Of a DNA stretch of 64,000 nucleotides, positions 32,579-41,450 are shown one piece after another. The notes beneath the pieces were generated by a model. It saw only the letters and a program-made list of their open reading frames with translations, was not told the DNA's origin and made no database searches. Source of the DNA: Pseudoduganella violacea (GTDB taxonomy: Bacteria; Pseudomonadota; Gammaproteobacteria; Burkholderiales; Burkholderiaceae_D). The DNA lies in the NCBI RefSeq assembly GCF_014191875.1, contig NZ_JACHXD010000017.1:60613-124612 (forward strand), in the 5' to 3' direction. A program made the translations under genes and the position numbers. Each line of letters starts with the position of its first letter. Within the stretch, counting starts at the first letter, position 1.

Positions 32579-35500
32579 TCACATCTCGCCGGCCGCTGCC
32601 TGCACCGGTCCGCCGCCGCGCGCCGCCATCTGTTCGGCGACGCGTTTGCCGGCCAGGAAAGCATGGTCGGAGTTGTAGTACTCCCATTCGCTGTAGCGTC
32701 CCGCCAGCAGGATGTCGTGCCGCGCCAGCCAGTCGCGCACGATGTCCACATTGCGCGCGCGGCGGTGGTCGTACACCACATACGCCACGGGCAGGTCGAG
32801 CTGGTTGCTCAGCACCACGTCATCGTCGGCGCGGATGAAGCCGACGCGGATGGCGTCGTCGATGCAGCGCCGCACCAGCGCTTCGCCCTCCAGCGGCAAG
32901 GGCTTGCTGGGCGAATAGGAAATCTCGCAGGTAAAGCCGAAGGTGCCGGGCGGGCTGCATTCGCGGCTGGCGTTGCTCTGCACGAAGATGCGGTGGAAGA
33001 TGGTGTCTTCCGGGTAGTAGATCCAGTGCTTGTCGCTCACATCGGCGCGCCGCACGCCCAGGTTCACGCAGCGCACCGAGACATGGCGCAGGCCGCGCGC
33101 GGCCAGCTGCACGCCGGGCGGCGCGGCCTCGCCGATCAGGCGTACCAGCTGCGGCAGCGGCATGGTGCTGGCCAGCTGGCCGTAGCGGAAGCGGCGCCCG
33201 TCGGCCAGCGCCACTATATGCTCAAGCGGCAGCACCTGCGCCACCTCCGCGTTCATTTCCAGCTGGCCGCGGAGATGCGGCAGGAAGCCGTTCATCAGCG
33301 CCTGGAAGCCGCCGCGGCGCGGATAGCCGAAGCGGGCGTTCGGTCCCATGGGGCGCGACACCGGACGCAGCGCCCCATCGATGATGTCGCTCAATTCCGG
33401 CAGGGGCACGCGCCCGCCCAGCCAGGACGTTTCCATCTCATCGAGTGGCACGGTCCACAGCTTGCGGTTGTAGGGAATGGCGAAATGGCGGGCGATGCCC
33501 TTGCCCCAGACCTGGTAGATGAACTGCTCAAAATTCTGGCTCTCGCCGGCGCGCGCCGGGGTGTTCGCGCCGGCCGCCGCCACGGCGCCGTCGGCGCAGC
33601 AATCCTCCACGTCATCAGCCAGCCCGCAGGCCGGCGCGCCGGCCTGGCCGTAGCGCGCCTCGATGGCGCCGAGGATGCACTCCTTGACCACTTCGGGTGG
33701 CAAGCCGTACAGCGCGCCCTGGAAGGGATAGCGCGTATACACCTGCTTGCTGTAGATCCAGGCCTCGCGCATCTGCCAATGCTGGTTCTCGCCCAGCAGC
33801 ACATCGTACAGCTTGAGCACATAAGGGTCATTGGAAAACATGATATGGCCGGCATGGTCGAAGGTGAAGCCGTCCTGCTCGACGGAGCGGCACCAGCCGC
33901 CCACCGTGGCATTGCGCTCCAACAGCAGATTGCCCGGCCCCGCATGGTAGGCGGCCGACAAGCCGGTCGGCCCGGCGCCGATCACGATGCTGGCAAAGCG
34001 CGGCGGCGCCTGCGGCCGCAGCGGGTTGACGCTGGCGCCCTCGCCGCCCTTGGCCGGCGCATCCGGTTCGCGCTCCGCCTGCGGCGCGGCCACGCCATGC
34101 GCGCGCGGCGGCGGGGCCGCCATCAGTGCCACCATGCGCGCCACCGTGCTTTCCCAGGAGGTGGCGGCCACCACTTCACCCATGCGCGCCGCCATGTCGG
34201 CGCGCTGCGCCGCATCCTGCGCCAGCGCCGCCTCGCAGTGGCTGAGGAATTCCGCATGGCTATGGCCGATGGCGACCAGGCCGCCGAAGGGCTGTTCGAC
34301 ATCGCGGATGGCGGTGCTGACGATGGGCAGCCGCGCCGCCATATATTCCAGCACCTTGGTCGGGCTGATGAAGCGGGTGGCCTCGTTCAGCGCAAACGGC
34401 AGCAGGCAGACGTCCCAGCCGGCCAGGAAATGCGGCAAGGCCTGGTAGGGCTGCTGGCCGAGGTAATGCACATTCTGCCGCTGCGGCAGCGCGGCTGGAT
34501 CGATTTTCACGATGGGGCCGACCAGCACGATCTGCCACTCGGGATGGGCGTCGGCCAGCACCGCGATCAGGGCGGCATCGAAGCGCTCGTCGATCACGCC
34601 GTAAAAACCCAGGCGCGGCCGCGGCAATTGCTGGTGCAGCGGATGGCTGTTGCCGCGGTCCAGCGCCTGCTCGAAATGCACGGCGTCGACGCTGGACGGG
34701 AAGCAGTGGGCGCTGGCGTGGCGCGCGCGCTTGGCCTCGTACAGGCTGGGACCGCCGGTAAACACCAGATCGGCCACGTTCAGCAAGGCCGCTTCGCGCT
34801 GCAGCAGCTGGCGCGGCGCATTGGCGAAAGCGCTCAGCTCATCCATGCAGTCGTAGACCACCAGGGAGGGACGCAGGGCTTGCAGCAGCGGCAAGGCCAT
34901 CGGCGTGTAAAACCAGGCCAGCACCTCGCCGCCGTCCGGCGCCAGGGCCGCGATGAGCGGCCGCAACATGGGAATCTGCTCGTCATGAAAGCCGGGCGCG
35001 GCCACCGGGGTATGCGGCTGGCACACCGTGACATTGGGCGCCGGCTGCGAGCACACCATGCGCGGCGCCCCGGTCTCATACACGGGTTCTTCGACAAAGA
35101 GCACGTGGTAGTGCTGCGCTAGCCGCGTCATCAGATGCTGCGGCCGCTGATAGACGAAGTCCCAGCGCAGGTGGCAAAACACAATCAGGGTTGGCATGGA
35201 GTTCTCCTCAAGTTCGCCGCACAGACGGTCTGTCAGGCGTATTGCTGCACGCAGCGCGGCGGCGTACGGCGCGCATAACAGGCGCTCGCCGTCCGGGGCG
35301 ACATCCCACAGGCCGCTGCGGTGCCAATGGTCGGCGTTGTCCCAGTCGGGACGGTCGATCGCGGGGTACAGGCAGACGCCGTTGAGCGCGGCGCCATGCT
35401 GGCGCGCCAGCGCGGCCTGCTGCGCCATCTCGGCGATCCAGGCGCCGCGCCCGCTGCCCACGTGGCTGGTTTCGGCCAGCAGCACGGGACGGTCATAGCG

Positions 35501-36352
35501 CCGCTGCAGATCGAGCAGGATCTGGTGCAGCGGACGGCGGCGCGGATCGGCCAGATGCCACCACAGCCGCAGATTGCTGCCGCTTTCCCACTGGTTGCTG
35601 TGGTAGTAGTTGCCGCCCACCAGATCGAGGTAGCGCGGCTGCCCGCCCAGCTCGGGTTCGACGCGGCCGCACAGCATGTCCCAGGCTTCGAACTGGGAAG
35701 CGGTCCAGCCGGCCGCCTGCACCGCCCAGTCGGGCCGGTCGTCCGGGGCGATGACGTGGATCAGCGGATCGCATTGCAGGAAGCGCGCGCCGGGCGCCAC
35801 CTCGCGGATGGCGTCGCAGCCGGCGATGCTGGCGCGCACCAGCTGGCGCTTGCCCAGTGCGCCCGCCTGTTCGTGGTACATATTCCGGCAATGGAACATG
35901 TGCACCGACAAGCCCCAGGCGGTAAACGAGATCTCGTTGACCGGGGAATAAACCGGTTCCTCGCCCAGATAGCGCGCCAGAAAACGGGCGGCGGCGCGGC
36001 AAAAGCGCGCAAAGCGCGGCACGAAGTCGGGACCGAAAATATCCACGTCGGCCGGCCAGCCGTAATGGCAGAAAGTCCAGCATTGCTGCAGTCCCCACAT
36101 GCGCGCCGCTTCCAGGCGCGGCAGCAGCAGGCTGAAGTCGAATTGGCCGCCCTGCTCCACCAGGCGCCAGCCGATCGATTCGCGCACCGTGCGGATGCCG
36201 AACTGGGCCAGCATGGCGTAGTCGGCGTGGGCGCGCTGCAGGTGGCCGGTGGCGCGGTTCATGTCCAGCGCCTGCCCGGCGTGGTTGACATGGTCGGCGC
36301 CTTCATAGCCGGCCTGCCAGAACGAGGTAAAGGGTGCGCTGGACGGCGGCAT
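32579..36352 (-). CDS. Giant three-part ORF: clan-A glycoside hydrolase + glycosyltransferase + UGM-like FAD protein
   Basis: 1257 residues without an interruption. Residues 1 to about 385: TIM-barrel hydrolase related to GH1/COG2723, with likely acid/base SPVNEIS and nucleophile VLLAETSHVG. Residues 386 to about 760: glycosyltransferase with GT4/GT1-like features, opening MPTLIVFCHLRWDFVYQRPQ and ending in SPTKVLEYMAARLPIVS. Residues about 785-1257: FAD protein of the UDP-galactopyranose mutase/protoporphyrinogen-oxidase type with IVIGAGPTGLSAAYHAG and a FDHAGHIMFS segment. A Pro/Ala-rich linker joins the last two. Met386 (ATG at 35197) is preceded by GAGGAG and eight bases, a normal RBS, so the ORF may be two former genes joined by stop-codon loss, with the GT-UGM part also made alone. 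Confidence 0.8.
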   Translation of the reverse strand: MPPSSAPFTSFWQAGYEGADHVNHAGQALDMNRATGHLQRAHADYAMLAQFGIRTVRESIGWRLVEQGGQFDFSLLLPRLEAARMWGLQQCWTFCHYGWPADVDIFGPDFVPRFARFCRAAARFLARYLGEEPVYSPVNEISFTAWGLSVHMFHCRNMYHEQAGALGKRQLVRASIAGCDAIREVAPGARFLQCDPLIHVIAPDDRPDWAVQAAGWTASQFEAWDMLCGRVEPELGGQPRYLDLVGGNYYHSNQWESGSNLRLWWHLADPRRRPLHQILLDLQRRYDRPVLLAETSHVGSGRGAWIAEMAQQAALARQHGAALNGVCLYPAIDRPDWDNADHWHRSGLWDVAPDGERLLCAPYAAALRAAIRLTDRLCGELEENSMPTLIVFCHLRWDFVYQRPQHLMTRLAQHYHVLFVEEPVYETGAPRMVCSQPAPNVTVCQPHTPVAAPGFHDEQIPMLRPLIAALAPDGGEVLAWFYTPMALPLLQALRPSLVVYDCMDELSAFANAPRQLLQREAALLNVADLVFTGGPSLYEAKRARHASAHCFPSSVDAVHFEQALDRGNSHPLHQQLPRPRLGFYGVIDERFDAALIAVLADAHPEWQIVLVGPIVKIDPAALPQRQNVHYLGQQPYQALPHFLAGWDVCLLPFALNEATRFISPTKVLEYMAARLPIVSTAIRDVEQPFGGLVAIGHSHAEFLSHCEAALAQDAAQRADMAARMGEVVAATSWESTVARMVALMAAPPPRAHGVAAPQAEREPDAPAKGGEGASVNPLRPQAPPRFASIVIGAGPTGLSAAYHAGPGNLLLERNATVGGWCRSVEQDGFTFDHAGHIMFSNDPYVLKLYDVLLGENQHWQMREAWIYSKQVYTRYPFQGALYGLPPEVVKECILGAIEARYGQAGAPACGLADDVEDCCADGAVAAAGANTPARAGESQNFEQFIYQVWGKGIARHFAIPYNRKLWTVPLDEMETSWLGGRVPLPELSDIIDGALRPVSRPMGPNARFGYPRRGGFQALMNGFLPHLRGQLEMNAEVAQVLPLEHIVALADGRRFRYGQLASTMPLPQLVRLIGEAAPPGVQLAARGLRHVSVRCVNLGVRRADVSDKHWIYYPEDTIFHRIFVQSNASRECSPPGTFGFTCEISYSPSKPLPLEGEALVRRCIDDAIRVGFIRADDDVVLSNQLDLPVAYVVYDHRRARNVDIVRDWLARHDILLAGRYSEWEYYNSDHAFLAGKRVAEQMAARGGGPVQAAAGEM

Positions 36353-36364
36353 CGGATTCTCCGC

Positions 36365-38125
36365 TCACTGCGGGACATTGCGCGTGGCCGCGCTGATCTG
36401 GGCCAGCGGCAGCTTGGGCGTGCGGTCGGCCTGCAGCAAGCCGTTCACTTCCTGGAAGGTATCGGCGAACTGGGTATAGCAAAAGCCGCTGAACATCAGG
36501 GTTTCGTTGACCACCTTGAGCAGGTTGCGGTATTGCTGCAGCAAGCCGGGCGCCGTGCTGACGCGGGCATAGCCCCAGGTTGGCGCGTCGCCAACCTGGG
36601 GATCGAAGGCGATGCCGCCGAATTCGGTCAGCACGACCGGCTGGCCGCGATGCGGAAAACCGTCCAAGGTCAGCAGCCGCCCGCCCGGCCGGCGCTGGTC
36701 GAACAGCGTGCGCACCGGATCGCTCACCTCATAGCGCTGGCGCAGGCGTTCCGGATCGGCATCGTAGTCGTGGATGCCGAGGATGTCGGTGGCCGAAGCT
36801 TCCCAGCCGTCGTTGCCGATCACAGGCCGGGTCGAATCGAGCATGCGGGTCAGGTGGTAGAGCGCCTCGACCGCGTTGCGGTGGGCCTGGATCGCCGTCA
36901 GGTTCGGCACGCCCCAGGATTCGTTGAACGGCACCCAGACGATGATGCAGGGGTGACTGTAGTCGCGCTCGATGGCCTCGGTCCATTCCTTCAGCAGGCG
37001 CGTCATGGCGCGCGCGCTGAAGGCATAGGCGGACGGCATCTCTTCCCACACCAGCAGGCCCAGACGGTCGGCCCAGTACAGATAGCGCGGATCTTCGATC
37101 TTCTGGTGCTTGCGCACGCCGTTGAAGCCCATGGCCTTGGTCAGTTCCACATCGGTGCGCAAGGCGTCGTCGCTGGGCGCGGTCATCAGGCTGTGCGGCC
37201 AGTAACCCTGGTCCAGCACCAGGCGCAAGGGATAGGGCCGGCCGTTGAGCATGAAGCGGTCGCGGTTGATGGCGGCCGAGCGCAGCGCCGTGTAGGAGCG
37301 CACCCGGTCCAGTACCTTGCCGCCGCCATACAGCGTCAGTTCGGCGTCGAGCAGGATGGGACGCTCCGGACTCCACAGCAGCTCATTGCGCGAATCGTCG
37401 ATGCCGGGATCGGACAGCACGATCTTGCGGTTGGCCTCCTGTCCCACCAGCAGATAGCGGTCGGCGGCCAGCAGCTTGTCGCCATGCCGGATCTTCACCT
37501 CCACGGTCAGATCCTGGCGCACCGCGCCGCCGGCCAGCACTTCGCACCCCAGTTCATAGCCTTCGAAAATCGGGGTCCAGCGCAGCCGCGCCAGATAGGT
37601 GTCGGCCAGCGGTTCCAGCCACACCGTCTGCCAGATGCCGCTGGTGCGCGGGTACCAGATCGAGTGCGGTTCCAGTTGCCAATCCTGCTTGCCGCGCGGC
37701 TTGGCCAGATCGGCCGGATCGTCCTCGGCCTGCACCACCAGCACCTGCTCGGCACCGGCCAGCAGCACATCCGTGACGTCGGCGGCAAACGCGGTATGGC
37801 CGCCCTCATGCTCGGCCACCAGATGGCCGTTGAGCCACACCCTGGCGCAATAATCGACGGCGCCGAAGTGCAGCATGGTGCGCTCGCCGCGGTGCGCCAG
37901 CGTGAAGCGGCGCCGGTACCAGCAGATGGGATGGTAGCCGGTATCGCCGATGCCGCTCAGGCTGCACTCGGGCGCGAACGGCACCGCGATGCGGCGCGAC
38001 CACGGGATCGGATCGCTGGGCAGGCGGTAGCGCCGTTCGGGATCGAATTCAAACTCCCAGGCGCCGTTCAGCGACTGCCACGCATCGCGCACGAGCTGCG
38101 GCCGCGGATACTCGAACTGGCTCAT
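36365..38125 (-). CDS. Glycoside hydrolase family 2 (beta-galactosidase/beta-glucuronidase type)
   Basis: 586 residues from the ATG at 38125. The N-terminal jelly-roll (about 1-170, LNGAWEFEFDPERRY; HFGAVDYCARVWLNGH), an Ig-like middle domain, and a TIM barrel with FNGVRKHQKIEDPRYLYW. Acid/base Glu in VPFNESWGVP and nucleophile Glu in VVLTEFGGIAF are in place. No signal peptide is seen, so it should act in the cytoplasm on imported beta-galactosides or glucuronides. It is the first gene of the operon that continues with the giant ORF and galactose oxidation genes, 12 bases apart. Confidence 0.9.
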   Translation of the reverse strand: MSQFEYPRPQLVRDAWQSLNGAWEFEFDPERRYRLPSDPIPWSRRIAVPFAPECSLSGIGDTGYHPICWYRRRFTLAHRGERTMLHFGAVDYCARVWLNGHLVAEHEGGHTAFAADVTDVLLAGAEQVLVVQAEDDPADLAKPRGKQDWQLEPHSIWYPRTSGIWQTVWLEPLADTYLARLRWTPIFEGYELGCEVLAGGAVRQDLTVEVKIRHGDKLLAADRYLLVGQEANRKIVLSDPGIDDSRNELLWSPERPILLDAELTLYGGGKVLDRVRSYTALRSAAINRDRFMLNGRPYPLRLVLDQGYWPHSLMTAPSDDALRTDVELTKAMGFNGVRKHQKIEDPRYLYWADRLGLLVWEEMPSAYAFSARAMTRLLKEWTEAIERDYSHPCIIVWVPFNESWGVPNLTAIQAHRNAVEALYHLTRMLDSTRPVIGNDGWEASATDILGIHDYDADPERLRQRYEVSDPVRTLFDQRRPGGRLLTLDGFPHRGQPVVLTEFGGIAFDPQVGDAPTWGYARVSTAPGLLQQYRNLLKVVNETLMFSGFCYTQFADTFQEVNGLLQADRTPKLPLAQISAATRNVPQ

Positions 38126-38212
38126 CGTATTCTTCTCGCAGGAAGGGAAAAAGACGAAGACCATCGTAACAGCGCACCCGGCGCGAGGCGCTTACGATAC
38201 GGCGCAGCAATG

Positions 38213-38434
38213 CTAAAAGAGCGGCGGAAAAGGCCCGCTGTTGATGGCCCCCAATTGGCGCCGCCCGTTCGGGCTGGCCAGCACGCGCTTGATGATGGCG
38301 GACGGCACGCGCTGCTGCTGCAGGTACAGCAATGCCGCCGCCGGTCCGGCGATGGCCTGCACCGCCAGGCCGTGATCGATGGACGCCGCGGTGTGCACAT
38401 CGCGCCGCTGATTGCTGTAGTCATGCATCGCCAT
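38213..38434 (-). CDS. 73-residue hypothetical protein
   Basis: Three ATG codons compete (38446, 38440, 38434); 38434 is preferred because GGAG sits six bases before it. The product (MAMHDYSNQRRDVH at the start) is polar at the N-terminus, has an Ala-rich helix (about 25-40, IAGPAAALLYLQQQ) and ends with GAINSGPFPPLF. No recognised domain. The coding likelihood rests on a good RBS and on codon use like its neighbours. Confidence 0.5.
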   Translation of the reverse strand: MAMHDYSNQRRDVHTAASIDHGLAVQAIAGPAAALLYLQQQRVPSAIIKRVLASPNGRRQLGAINSGPFPPLF

Positions 38435-38534
38435 GGTCATCTCCATCCGCGCACCGGCGCAAAAAAAACTTGTCAATTCATGCTAGTCCGCCCGGCGGCA
38501 AATGCCAAGCCGCGGCGCGCCGCCGGGGACGCTG

Positions 38535-38999
38535 CTAGCGCCGGTTCAACAGGGCGCCTGCCGCCAGGCCGACGCAGAAGGCGCCGTACACCAGCGCCAG
38601 CGAAGGACGCGACAAGCGCTGTTCGAAACCGGGCCGCAGGCGCGGCGGCGTCAACTGGAAATCGGTGACGCAGGCCACCGCGGTGGCGGCGCCGGCCAGC
38701 GCCAGCGTGCGCGCCGCCTGCTGCTTTGCCAGCTGCGCCTTGCAGCTGCGCTCGAACAGCGCGGCCCAAAACATGGAACTGGCGTGGTGGATCAGATAGC
38801 CGGCCAGCGTGTGCTTGAGCGTAGGCCGGTCCTGGCGCACGGCCTGGTCGCCCCACAGCCAGTGGCTGATGGCGTTTACGCCGGCAAACATGCTGCCGCT
38901 TTCGCGCCGGCCGCATAGGGCCAGCGCCGCGGCCGATGCCAGGCTGGCCAGCGCGCCGGGCAGCGCCGCCTGTTTGAGTGTGGTATTCCAGGAGTCCAT
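38535..38999 (-). CDS. Hypothetical membrane protein
   Basis: 154 residues from the ATG at 38999 (AAGGA upstream; an alternative start at 39029 has none). Hydrophobic segments at about 12-28, 64-80, 98-115 and 133-150 suggest three or four helices, with SHWLWGD and FQLTPPRLRPGFE as polar loops. The FQLTPPRLRPG phrase recurs in small membrane proteins of Proteobacteria that I cannot name. It is transcribed divergently from the SDR-DoxX gene. Confidence 0.65.
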   Translation of the reverse strand: MDSWNTTLKQAALPGALASLASAAALALCGRRESGSMFAGVNAISHWLWGDQAVRQDRPTLKHTLAGYLIHHASSMFWAALFERSCKAQLAKQQAARTLALAGAATAVACVTDFQLTPPRLRPGFEQRLSRPSLALVYGAFCVGLAAGALLNRR

Positions 39000-39040
39000 G
39001 GCGATTTTCCTTTTTCGTGTAATGTCCAACGGAGGAGGAA

Positions 39041-40321
39041 GTGAAAATGGTCGTCCTGCTGACCGGCGCCACCGGCTTCATCGGCGCCCATCTCGCGCAA
39101 GCCTTGCTGGACAAAGGCCACCGCGTGCTGGCGGCGGGGCGGCGCGCCTGCAGCGACCCGCGCATCGGCTTTATCGCCGCCGACTTTGCCCACGATACCG
39201 AAAAAGCCGTATGGGCGGCGCGCCTGAAAGGCATCGACGCCGTCATCAATACCGTCGGCATCTTCCGCGAGCATGGCGCGCAGCGCTTCGCCGCCCTGCA
39301 CCGCGACGCCCCTTGCGCCCTGTTCGCCGCCTGCGCCGATGAAGGCGTGGCGCTGGTGCTGCACGTTTCCGCCCTGGGCGCGGATGCCGGCGCGCAAAGC
39401 GCCTATCACCGCAGCAAGAAAGCGGGCGACGATTGCCTGGCGCGCCTGCCGCTGCGCGCCTGCATCCTGCAACCCTCGCTGGTGTACGGCGCCGACGGCG
39501 CCAGCGCCCGCCAATTCCGCATGCTGGCCACCCTGCCCTGCGCCGTGCGCTTCGGCACCGCCGCGCAACTGGTGCAGCCCGTGCACATCGACGATGTGGC
39601 CGCCGCCGTCTGCGCCCTGCTCGAGCTGCCGCCGGCGCAGGAGGTGCCGCCGCGCCTGGCCCTGGCCGGCCCGCAACCGATGCCGTTCCCGGCCTATCTG
39701 GCACAGCTGCGCCAAGCCATGGGACTGGGCCGGCAGCCTGTGCTGCGCCTGCCCACGCCGCTGGCGCATGCATTGGCGCGCGGCGCGGCCCTGCTGCCGG
39801 GCAGCCTGCTCGACCCCGAAGCCTTGCGCATGCTGGAACGCGGCAATTGCGCCGATCCGGCGCCGCTGGCATGTCTGCTGGGCCGGCCGCCACGGCCGGT
39901 GCGCAGCTTCATCGCGCAGCCGTACCAGGCGCGGCGCGACGCCCAGCTCGACTGGCTGCTGCCGCTGCTGCGCCTGTCCCTGGCTCTGCTGTGGATCTGG
40001 ACCGCCATCGTGTCGGCCTGGCTCTACCCGGCCGCCGCCAGCTATGCGCTGCTGGAGCGTAGCGGCGTGCCGGCGGCACTGGCGCCGCTGCTGCTGTACG
40101 GCGCGGCGGCGCTCGACCTGCTGTTCGGCCTGGCCTGCCTGGCGCTGCCGCGCCGCTGGCGTCCCCGGCTCTGGCTGGCGCAGGCGGGGCTGATCGTCTT
40201 CTACAGCCTGGTGATCCTGCTGCGCCTGCCCGAATTCCTGTTCCACCCCTACGGGCCGCTGAGCAAGAACCTGCCCATCCTGGCGCTGTTGGTGTTGCTG
40301 TACCAGCTGGAGAAAAAATGA
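39041..40321 (+). CDS. NAD(P)H-binding (atypical SDR) domain fused to DoxX-like membrane domain
   Basis: 426 residues; start GTG at 39041 or ATG at 39047, both behind GGAGGAGG. Residues 1 to about 290 are an atypical short-chain/NmrA-like domain (VVLLTGATGFIGAHLAQALL; VSALGADAGAQSAYHRSKK, where the YHRSK follows the atypical-SDR pattern). Residues about 300-425 contain four hydrophobic helices of DoxX-like type (WLLPLLRLSLALLWIWTAIVS; FHPYGPLSKNLPILALL). Such fusions are annotated as DoxX-like/SDR proteins. It overlaps the DUF2269 gene (ATGA). Function is unknown; a membrane-bound redox role is an inference. Confidence 0.8.
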   Translation: MKMVVLLTGATGFIGAHLAQALLDKGHRVLAAGRRACSDPRIGFIAADFAHDTEKAVWAARLKGIDAVINTVGIFREHGAQRFAALHRDAPCALFAACADEGVALVLHVSALGADAGAQSAYHRSKKAGDDCLARLPLRACILQPSLVYGADGASARQFRMLATLPCAVRFGTAAQLVQPVHIDDVAAAVCALLELPPAQEVPPRLALAGPQPMPFPAYLAQLRQAMGLGRQPVLRLPTPLAHALARGAALLPGSLLDPEALRMLERGNCADPAPLACLLGRPPRPVRSFIAQPYQARRDAQLDWLLPLLRLSLALLWIWTAIVSAWLYPAAASYALLERSGVPAALAPLLLYGAAALDLLFGLACLALPRRWRPRLWLAQAGLIVFYSLVILLRLPEFLFHPYGPLSKNLPILALLVLLYQLEKK

Positions 40322-40785
40322 TGGACTACCTGCTGCTGAAATGGCTGCACATCCTGTCGGCCACCCTGCTGTTCGGCACCGGCATCGGCTCGGCCTGGTA
40401 CTTGCTGCTGACGGTGCTGAGCCGGGATGTGGCGGCGATTGCCGTCGTCAGCCGCATCCTCGTCATGACCGACTGGCTGTTTACCGGCCTTACCATGCTG
40501 TTCCAGCCAGCCAGCGGCTTTTACCTGGCGCATCTGGCGGGCTATCCCCTGCACAGCCGCTGGCTGCTCTGGTCGATCGGCCTGTTCCTGCTGGCCCTGT
40601 TGTGCTGGCTGCCCGTGGTGTGGATTCAGATGCGTCTGCGCGACCTGGCGCTGGCCGCCGCGCGCGAACACGCCCCCTTGCCGCCGCGCTTCTGGCCTTA
40701 CTTCCGCTGCTGGATTGCGCTCGGCGTGCCCGCGCTGGCCGCCTTCCTGGCGGTGTTCTACCTGATGGTGGCCAAGCCCGCCTAA
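40318..40785 (+). CDS. DUF2269-family membrane protein
   Basis: 155 residues with four hydrophobic helices. The opening YLLLKWLHILSATLLFGTG and the later FTGLTMLFQPASGFYL are typical of DUF2269 (YqfA-like) integral membrane proteins. Translationally coupled to the SDR-DoxX gene, with which DUF2269 genes are commonly paired, so the two probably form a membrane unit. No function is established. Confidence 0.8.
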   Translation: MMDYLLLKWLHILSATLLFGTGIGSAWYLLLTVLSRDVAAIAVVSRILVMTDWLFTGLTMLFQPASGFYLAHLAGYPLHSRWLLWSIGLFLLALLCWLPVVWIQMRLRDLALAAAREHAPLPPRFWPYFRCWIALGVPALAAFLAVFYLMVAKPA

Positions 40786-40807
40786 AGCACGGGCCGGCCG
40801 GGGTCCG

Positions 40808-41401
40808 CTATTGCCTGGGCTTGGGCGAGATCCAATGATTGGCCTGCGCAAAGGGAAACGCCCCGGCCGCGGGCAAGCGAAACACATGCAGAGGCAAACC
40901 TCCCGTTTGCAGGAAGTCGCTGAGATGCGCACCCACCGTCCAGGTATTGCCGATCGGGACGGAAAACAGCTGCACGCCCGATGCGGGAATGGTATAGGTG
41001 TTCATTACCACATTATTCTTCAAGGTAGACACATTATTGATGCCGGCAAAATGAACGGCGTCGAAATTCCGGTTTTGCAGGCAAATCAGTTGGTGGGACT
41101 GTACCAGCGGCTTGTCTTCCACATAGTGATTGGTACGGGCGATGATAACAATGTCGAGCGGCTGAAACGCCGCCGGATCGTCGCACGCGAATATTTTGCC
41201 GTTGTAGTAATCGGGAATCAGGTTGTGCTTGATATAGCCAGATGCGTTATCGGCGCCTGAATCGAACAGGAAGTCCTTCTCATGGGCGCTGAAATTCAGG
41301 TTGTACGCGAATTCAAAGCAATTCCTGCCTTTGCCGACGAAGGCCAAATCGTCCATATCGTAGGTTTTGCCGTTCATTGTGTATGCGTTGGGGAAGTTCA
41401 T
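40808..41401 (-). CDS. Hypothetical protein next to the MACPF-like gene
   Basis: 197 residues; AGAGGAG lies five to six bases before the ATG. No signal peptide, no membrane segment. The composition is rich in Asn, Asp and aromatic residues (FEFAYNLNFSAHEKDF; GINNVSTLKNNVV), typical of beta-rich soluble proteins, and its GC content looks lower than the genes around it. I recognise no family. It is 49 bases behind the MACPF/jacalin-like gene on the same strand, so both are probably one operon and this could be its partner or protector (inference). Confidence 0.6.
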   Translation of the reverse strand: MNFPNAYTMNGKTYDMDDLAFVGKGRNCFEFAYNLNFSAHEKDFLFDSGADNASGYIKHNLIPDYYNGKIFACDDPAAFQPLDIVIIARTNHYVEDKPLVQSHQLICLQNRNFDAVHFAGINNVSTLKNNVVMNTYTIPASGVQLFSVPIGNTWTVGAHLSDFLQTGGLPLHVFRLPAAGAFPFAQANHWISPKPRQ

Positions 41402-41450
41402 TTTTTCTCCTCTGTCTCAAGCGGCGGCCCGCCGCCGGGCCGCCTGCACC

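Noticed and set aside
35321..38668. Plus-strand open frame of 1115 codons, and similar long frames at 32570-35122 (850) and 13645-16242 (865)
   Set aside because: They lie antisense to genes with clear motifs (GH2, GH/GT/UGM, glycosyltransferase and MFS). Their products are His/Gln/Arg-rich without domains, a common result of high-GC coding DNA.
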